This document shows positions 4,920 through 9,911 of a stretch of DNA of 9,911 nt, piece after piece. The position numbers and the translations under genes were made by a program. Under the pieces are notes generated by a model. It was not told where the DNA came from. It made no database searches and saw only the letters and a list, made by a program, of their open reading frames with translations. Positions within the stretch are counted from its first letter, which is position 1; each line of letters starts with the position of its first letter. The stretch comes from Candidatus Pacearchaeota archaeon CG10_big_fil_rev_8_21_14_0_10_30_48 (GTDB lineage: Archaea; Nanobdellota; Nanobdellia; Pacearchaeales; GW2011-AR1). The DNA is taken from contig PFCU01000038.1 of assembly GCA_002763155.1 (NCBI GenBank), positions 3,820-13,730 of the forward strand, written 5' to 3'.

Positions 4920-7900
4920 AAAGAAAATTAATTTTTAGTTTTGTATTTGCGGTTTTGTTAGTTGCAGGAGTATTTGCTCAAGTTACAACACAAGGAGCTT
5001 CATTTTCTCAAGGACAAAATAGTTTTTCTTCATATAATGTTCAAAGTAGTTCTCCGGCATATTCAACTTATCAAAGAAGTGTAACTAACACTGATTTCTT
5101 TAGTTTAGATCCTCGAACAGCTTATCAAATTTGTCAAGAGCGACAGGATTTTATTATTCAAATTGCGCCGGGCGGTTGCACTCCAGGTGTTGTTAGGAGC
5201 GATCTATTAGCAGAACAAAATGTTCCAGTTTTTTGTCAGTTGCAAGCGATTCAAGTTAATCCTACAATTGATACAAGTTCTATTAAGAATATTGTTTTAA
5301 TTCCTGAAGGGGCTAGACCTGAATGGATTTTGGGAATTAGCTATCAAAGGCCGAAGAGCGCGTTGAAGCCAGTATTTAATCAAAGGCAGGGATTTGCGAC
5401 GGTGGAGAATATCGGTTATGCTGTTATTCTTGTGCAAGGAGGAATGGCTGAAAGAGATATGCCGGATTTCCTTAATGGAACAATTACTGCGAGACTTCAA
5501 TATGATGCAACTAACGCTTTTGGTTTTGGTTTGCAAAATAAATTTCTTCCTGTTTTGACTGACGAACAATGGAGACAAGATTATGTTGAATATGGTTTTT
5601 TCGACGGAAATGGATACGCACGATTGGAAAAAATTGACGGAGATAAAATAACTGTTGGAATTTATTCAGATGTTAACACTCGAGTAGATAGTTTTGTCGT
5701 TGCTAAAGGAGAAACATCAGCGGAAAAATATTTGTCAGGATTCCAGTGCAACGCTGGTTATTCTGTGAGTTATTTGGATTCAAAAAAACCACAACCTAAA
5801 GCAACAATTTTATTTGACTATGATGAATATGAAGTTTATCAAGGTGAAGAATTTGCAGATGGTTTATGTAAAATAGGGAAAATCGAGGCTGTTGGAGGAG
5901 ATATTGGAAATGTTGATGTTGTTTGTAAAAATCAAAGAGTAAATTTGAATTTGAAAAATCGAGATGTGCAATTAGATATTTCAGGCCAAGAAACTAAATT
6001 TTATAGCACTGGAGAGGTTTTGTTTAATGTTGAAAAGGACGGTAAAATAAAACAAATTTATCTTTCTGGAGTTGGAAGATATTTAGTTGAAGGAAAAATA
6101 GGTAACGCATTTATTGTTATTTCTGAAAAGAATAATTTGGATTCTGGAGAGATTGATAAAATTAGTAAAGAAGGAACTGCTGGAGATAATAATGTAATAG
6201 ATATTGAAACATCAGAAAATTTTTATGATAAAACTATTGCATTTAGTTCTTTCCAGACTATTGAAGATTTGAATACAGGCAATGCTGATTTTGAAAATTA
6301 TTTTAAAAATGCGATTGATTCTTACAAAGAAATTGAAGATATTTACGACGCTAATGAGGCATTTAAAATTTCGGGAGATGATGGGAAAATAATTTTTGCA
6401 GGAGAAAAAGCATTACAAGATGCGATTAAATTATCTGAAAATGTTAAAAAGGAAAAAACTCGTGCTGAACTTATTGAGCAATTGAATTCTAATGAGAATT
6501 ATGCTCCTAATAATGGGGGAAGTTTAATTTTTAATCGTGATGATGCAGACCATGTTTTTGAATTTGATGGAGTGCAACATGTTGTTAGTTTGAAAAAAGT
6601 TAGTCCTGTGAATAAAGAAGAAAATTATGCTAAAATTAAAGTAGGTAATGATGTTAGGTTTATTTATGAAGATGGACAGAATCTTATTTCTCCTCCACCT
6701 CTTAAAGAAGGAGAACCAAATACTCCAAAAACAAGTATTCAAGTTGAGAGTTATGATGAAACAGGTGTTAAGTTGAAAGGAAATTGTGTTAATAATGAGG
6801 GAACTTCAACTCCTCAAAGTGAAACAATTCCCGCTAGTCAGCATAAAACTGTTTGTTCTATGACTGTAGAAGTTCTTGAAATTAGAATTGAGAAGATGGC
6901 GAAGATTCGTTTGAATCCAATTAATAAAAATGTTGGAGGAGTTACTAATTTTTCTTATGGGGTTGGTATTGAAAAACGGGCGATTCAGTTGTCTCCTGAA
7001 AAAGCTGCAGAGAGAATTGAGAAATTGAATAAGAGTATAGAAAAATGGGAAAGTATTTCTGAATCTTTGAATAGTGTTGTGAAAGGATTTAAAACAGCGT
7101 GTTTCGCGACGAGCGCGGCGTTACAAGTTAAAAATTTATTTAGTAATCTTGGAGGAAAAGCTATTGCAAGGACAATGGTAATGCAAGAAAAATGGAATGA
7201 TAAATGTGCTGACTTTGCAAAACAAGGATATAATTCTATGGACCATTGTTTTTCGGCAAATTCTGGATTAATAGAACAAGATGTTAATGCAATGACTAAT
7301 TTGATTGAAAAACAACAAAATGATATTAAAGCAAGCGATAAAGAATTTGAAGGAAAGTCAAATGGATTTTTAGGCGGGAAAGTATTTAATTACGAAGGCG
7401 CGTTTGAGAAATATAAGACTACTGTGGGAAGTAATTATGGAAACAATGAAATTAAAGATGCAAATGGAAATAATGTAAAAGTTAGCGATGCTTTGGAAGG
7501 TGTTACTGATTATGAAACTCTTAGAAGAATTGATTTGAATTTGAGAGCGCAAACTGAATTGCAAGATGATGATTTGAAAACAATTTTGAATGGGAAATTA
7601 TATGATGATTTATCTCAAGCGAAATCTTCAATTGTTAATTCAAAAGTTACGGGTGATTATTCTGATGCTCTTAAAGGTGAGGGATTAGTTTGGGGTGGAG
7701 AGAGTGTACAAGTTTTCTCAAGTAGTACTTCTAAAATTAAACCTGCTGTTTATAGTGGAGGTCTTGCAGATACTGGAAATATTTACGGTTTAGATATTAA
7801 TACTCCTTTTGAGCCGGTTAAAGTAGAAGGAGTAAATTATATTCTTGTATTAAGAAAAGAAACAGAGAATCAATATTCTTTGGATAAAATTTATGAGAAG

Positions 7901-9911
7901 GGTAGCAGAGGATCAATGGATAGAGATAATGATTCTGAATTATACCAAACAATTTTAGACAGAACAGGTGGAGAATTTATTAAATTTTCTTCAGAGTCTT
8001 ATTCAAATAAATATGAAAATCCTGTGGTTAGATATTATGAAACAGAACCTTACAAAGGAATGCCGGCTGTTGTTCCATTTGACCTCGATAAAGGGTGGTA
8101 TAGTGCGACAAGGCAAACTCTTCCTGTTTTTGGAGATACTGCAACTTTTGAAGCTTCTGGAAGAGTTAGTAGCTTCTGGGTTTGTAATGTTGGTGAAAAT
8201 GGAAGGGAAGAATTTAATTCAGGAATCGGAGATGATATTTGTCAACAGATAAATACTTTTACTGGTCAGACACGAGATAGATTTCCGGGATTGAATGATG
8301 CTGAAGCTAAAACAATTATTTCTCGAGGATTAAATGCTTTGGAAAGTGCATCTTCACAATATGGTTCTAAAAGAATTAAAATTGAAAGATATAATTTAGA
8401 TGTTGGTGACCCTCAAGCAAATGTTCCGGAATTGCAATGTCAAAATTTTATGTCACCAAAAGATTGTAAAATTTTGTTCAATGTTTGTGACCCTGTTTTA
8501 TGTCCTTCATCTCGATGTAATTTGGGAGGAAAATATTATGTTGATAATGTTGTGCAAACGGGAATTATTGGAAGTGCATTAATGTGTTTACCAAATGTTA
8601 AAGAAGGAATTGCTGTTCCTGTTTGTCTTACTGGTGTTCAGGCAGGTGTTGATAATTATGTTTCGATTCTTCGCGCGTCGAGAGATTGTTTGCAAGAAAG
8701 TATTGATAGCGGAAGGTATGTTGGAATTTGCGACGAGATTACTGCGATTTATCAGTGCGAATTTTTCTGGAAACAAATTTCTCCGGCAGTGAATGTTTTA
8801 ATTCCTAAACTTTTGGAAGGTTTCACAGGACAGGGAACTCGTGGTGGAGGAGAGTATTTGAATGTTCAATCTGCGTGGGAGAATATGCAGAAGAGTATTA
8901 ACTATTTCAAACAAGAATATGGAGAGAATGCGTTTAAGGCCTATAATGTTCGTTCGACTGCAGAAGTTGGCACGCAAATTTGTAAGGGTTTTGTTTCTAC
9001 TCGTTATCCTAATAAATTCAAGACATTAATAGAACCTGATTCACCTGCGCAATACAGCGCTTGGTTTGATGAGATTCCAGGAAGCGATGCTGTGACTCCT
9101 GCGATTTCGCATTACAAAGTATTTTATCATATTTTTGCGGGCAATGATATTGGAACGCAGTATATGATTTATTTGAAAACTCCCGAGGGTAGTTCATTTT
9201 ATCAGAGCTCGGGTAATTTAGTTGTTGATACAGGTTTTGTTGCGAAAGGAGGTTATGCCGACGAGACAAGAGATTTCACAGCGCCTTCAGGATATAGAGA
9301 ATTATGTATTAGAACTAATTTTGATGAGAAGTGTGGTTTCAAACAGGTTTCGACTTCTTTCGCTTTGAATTATGTGAGAGATAAATATGTAGTTAGTCAA
9401 TTAGAGGAAGGAAATATTGATAGTGAGCAAAAATGTATTTCAGGGGTTTCTGTTGCACAAGGAGGTAGTGCTTTGGCGTTGTTGAATCCTAATTTACAGA
9501 GCGGTGTTGAAGATGCAACTATGCCTAATATTTATGAAAGAGGAATTATCAGAATTTGTAGCACGGAAAATCCAGGATTAGGAAATGATGAAAGTCGTTT
9601 TATGAAAGTTGGAACTTGCGGTGATGTAAAAATTGGATGCTGGTTGGATAGTGAAAGTGTTGATAGAGCGATAACTCCAATGCATAATGTTTCTATAAGT
9701 GTCTTAGATAATTTAGTTAATGAAAATATACAAAAAGAGCAAGCAGATTTCGTATTAGTTGAACCTTCTGAAATTTCTAAACTTAAATCAGATGTTAAAG
9801 AATTAAGTAGTAAACCTCTTGATGAAGCTAAACCTCTTGGAGATGTTTTAATCGCAAAAATTAATTTATTAAAAAATAAGGGATTAAGTTTTGAACAACA
9901 AGTGCAAGTAG
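4916..9911 (+). CDS. Giant secreted cysteine-rich surface protein (3' end outside window)
   Basis: The frame is open from ATG 4916 to the window edge, 1665 codons without a stop. Residues 1-21 (MKRKLIFSFVFAVLLVAGVFA) are a clear Sec signal peptide with cleavage likely before Gln22. A Ser/Gln-rich linker (22-56) follows. Next comes a Cys-containing globular part from about 60 (YQICQERQDF, IAPGGCTPG, VPVFCQLQAI). Mixed beta-rich regions extend to about 690. A coiled-coil candidate covers 693-725 (SPEKAAERIEKLNKSIEKWE), with a second helical stretch about 785-812. Ten cysteines cluster at 1175-1281 (PKDCKILFNVCDP, LCPSSRC), then a helical block (1282-1370). A beta-rich block follows from about 1398 (HYKVFYHIFAGND). 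The visible part has 30 cysteines. No transmembrane anchor is seen so far. No enzymatic motif is recognised. It may be a subunit of a cell-surface assembly with the class III-anchored neighbour; adhesin or envelope scaffold are inferences. Confidence 0.88.
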   Translation, partial: MKRKLIFSFVFAVLLVAGVFAQVTTQGASFSQGQNSFSSYNVQSSSPAYSTYQRSVTNTDFFSLDPRTAYQICQERQDFIIQIAPGGCTPGVVRSDLLAEQNVPVFCQLQAIQVNPTIDTSSIKNIVLIPEGARPEWILGISYQRPKSALKPVFNQRQGFATVENIGYAVILVQGGMAERDMPDFLNGTITARLQYDATNAFGFGLQNKFLPVLTDEQWRQDYVEYGFFDGNGYARLEKIDGDKITVGIYSDVNTRVDSFVVAKGETSAEKYLSGFQCNAGYSVSYLDSKKPQPKATILFDYDEYEVYQGEEFADGLCKIGKIEAVGGDIGNVDVVCKNQRVNLNLKNRDVQLDISGQETKFYSTGEVLFNVEKDGKIKQIYLSGVGRYLVEGKIGNAFIVISEKNNLDSGEIDKISKEGTAGDNNVIDIETSENFYDKTIAFSSFQTIEDLNTGNADFENYFKNAIDSYKEIEDIYDANEAFKISGDDGKIIFAGEKALQDAIKLSENVKKEKTRAELIEQLNSNENYAPNNGGSLIFNRDDADHVFEFDGVQHVVSLKKVSPVNKEENYAKIKVGNDVRFIYEDGQNLISPPPLKEGEPNTPKTSIQVESYDETGVKLKGNCVNNEGTSTPQSETIPASQHKTVCSMTVEVLEIRIEKMAKIRLNPINKNVGGVTNFSYGVGIEKRAIQLSPEKAAERIEKLNKSIEKWESISESLNSVVKGFKTACFATSAALQVKNLFSNLGGKAIARTMVMQEKWNDKCADFAKQGYNSMDHCFSANSGLIEQDVNAMTNLIEKQQNDIKASDKEFEGKSNGFLGGKVFNYEGAFEKYKTTVGSNYGNNEIKDANGNNVKVSDALEGVTDYETLRRIDLNLRAQTELQDDDLKTILNGKLYDDLSQAKSSIVNSKVTGDYSDALKGEGLVWGGESVQVFSSSTSKIKPAVYSGGLADTGNIYGLDINTPFEPVKVEGVNYILVLRKETENQYSLDKIYEKGSRGSMDRDNDSELYQTILDRTGGEFIKFSSESYSNKYENPVVRYYETEPYKGMPAVVPFDLDKGWYSATRQTLPVFGDTATFEASGRVSSFWVCNVGENGREEFNSGIGDDICQQINTFTGQTRDRFPGLNDAEAKTIISRGLNALESASSQYGSKRIKIERYNLDVGDPQANVPELQCQNFMSPKDCKILFNVCDPVLCPSSRCNLGGKYYVDNVVQTGIIGSALMCLPNVKEGIAVPVCLTGVQAGVDNYVSILRASRDCLQESIDSGRYVGICDEITAIYQCEFFWKQISPAVNVLIPKLLEGFTGQGTRGGGEYLNVQSAWENMQKSINYFKQEYGENAFKAYNVRSTAEVGTQICKGFVSTRYPNKFKTLIEPDSPAQYSAWFDEIPGSDAVTPAISHYKVFYHIFAGNDIGTQYMIYLKTPEGSSFYQSSGNLVVDTGFVAKGGYADETRDFTAPSGYRELCIRTNFDEKCGFKQVSTSFALNYVRDKYVVSQLEEGNIDSEQKCISGVSVAQGGSALALLNPNLQSGVEDATMPNIYERGIIRICSTENPGLGNDESRFMKVGTCGDVKIGCWLDSESVDRAITPMHNVSISVLDNLVNENIQKEQADFVLVEPSEISKLKSDVKELSSKPLDEAKPLGDVLIAKINLLKNKGLSFEQQVQV

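Noticed and set aside
5297..9269. Several 60-94 codon frames on both strands inside the giant gene (for example 5297-5578 minus, 7968-8252 plus, 9018-9269 minus)
   Set aside because: They lie in other frames of one continuous 1665-codon reading frame with consistent codon use and have no convincing start signals or protein-like motifs.

Overview
The window looks like part of the chromosome of an AT-rich, small-genome archaeon, most likely a DPANN lineage (Pacearchaeota/Woesearchaeota-like). The signs are eukaryote/archaeal-type ribosomal proteins (eL42/L44e and eS1/S3Ae), a valine tRNA of archaeal type without an encoded CCA, TATA-box promoters placed about 24-27 nt ahead of start codons (leaderless style), and large secreted proteins of the Cys- and Asn-rich kind seen in these archaea. 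The phylum is inferred from protein style and was not tested.

Layout. 1-232: gene-free, with two adjacent perfect triloop hairpins. 233-1729 (minus strand): a housekeeping cluster transcribed right to left, rpl44e, then rps3ae, then ndk, with 15-nt and 6-nt gaps, so probably one operon. 1730-1858: a divergent promoter region with a 12-bp palindrome and a possible rpl44e leader structure. 1859-2134 (plus): a small HTH-like protein ending in a WGxxKGG tail, best read from an internal ATG behind a TATA box. 2135-2262: a short GC-richer island that starts with a copy of the 3' end of a tRNA. 2263-2334 (minus): tRNA-Val(GAC). 2336-2776 (minus): a multi-pass membrane protein gene whose frame is intact in length but broken by two in-frame stops. 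2777-2908: a control region with two pseudopalindromes and a 12-nt direct repeat next to a TATA box.

2909 to the end (plus): a tightly coupled three-gene operon. The first gene, 45 codons long, encodes an Arc-like ribbon-helix-helix (RHH) protein, a candidate autorepressor. It overlaps by 11 nt a 627-residue protein with a class III (pilin-like) signal anchor and a Cys-containing ectodomain. That gene overlaps by 4 nt (ATGA) a giant secreted protein with a Sec signal peptide. The giant protein is open for 1665 codons, carries 30 cysteines in the visible part, and runs off the window. I do not recognise a named family for either large protein. They look like the subunits of a cell-surface assembly, made together and possibly controlled by the RHH protein. 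This operon is the best candidate here for an undescribed system.
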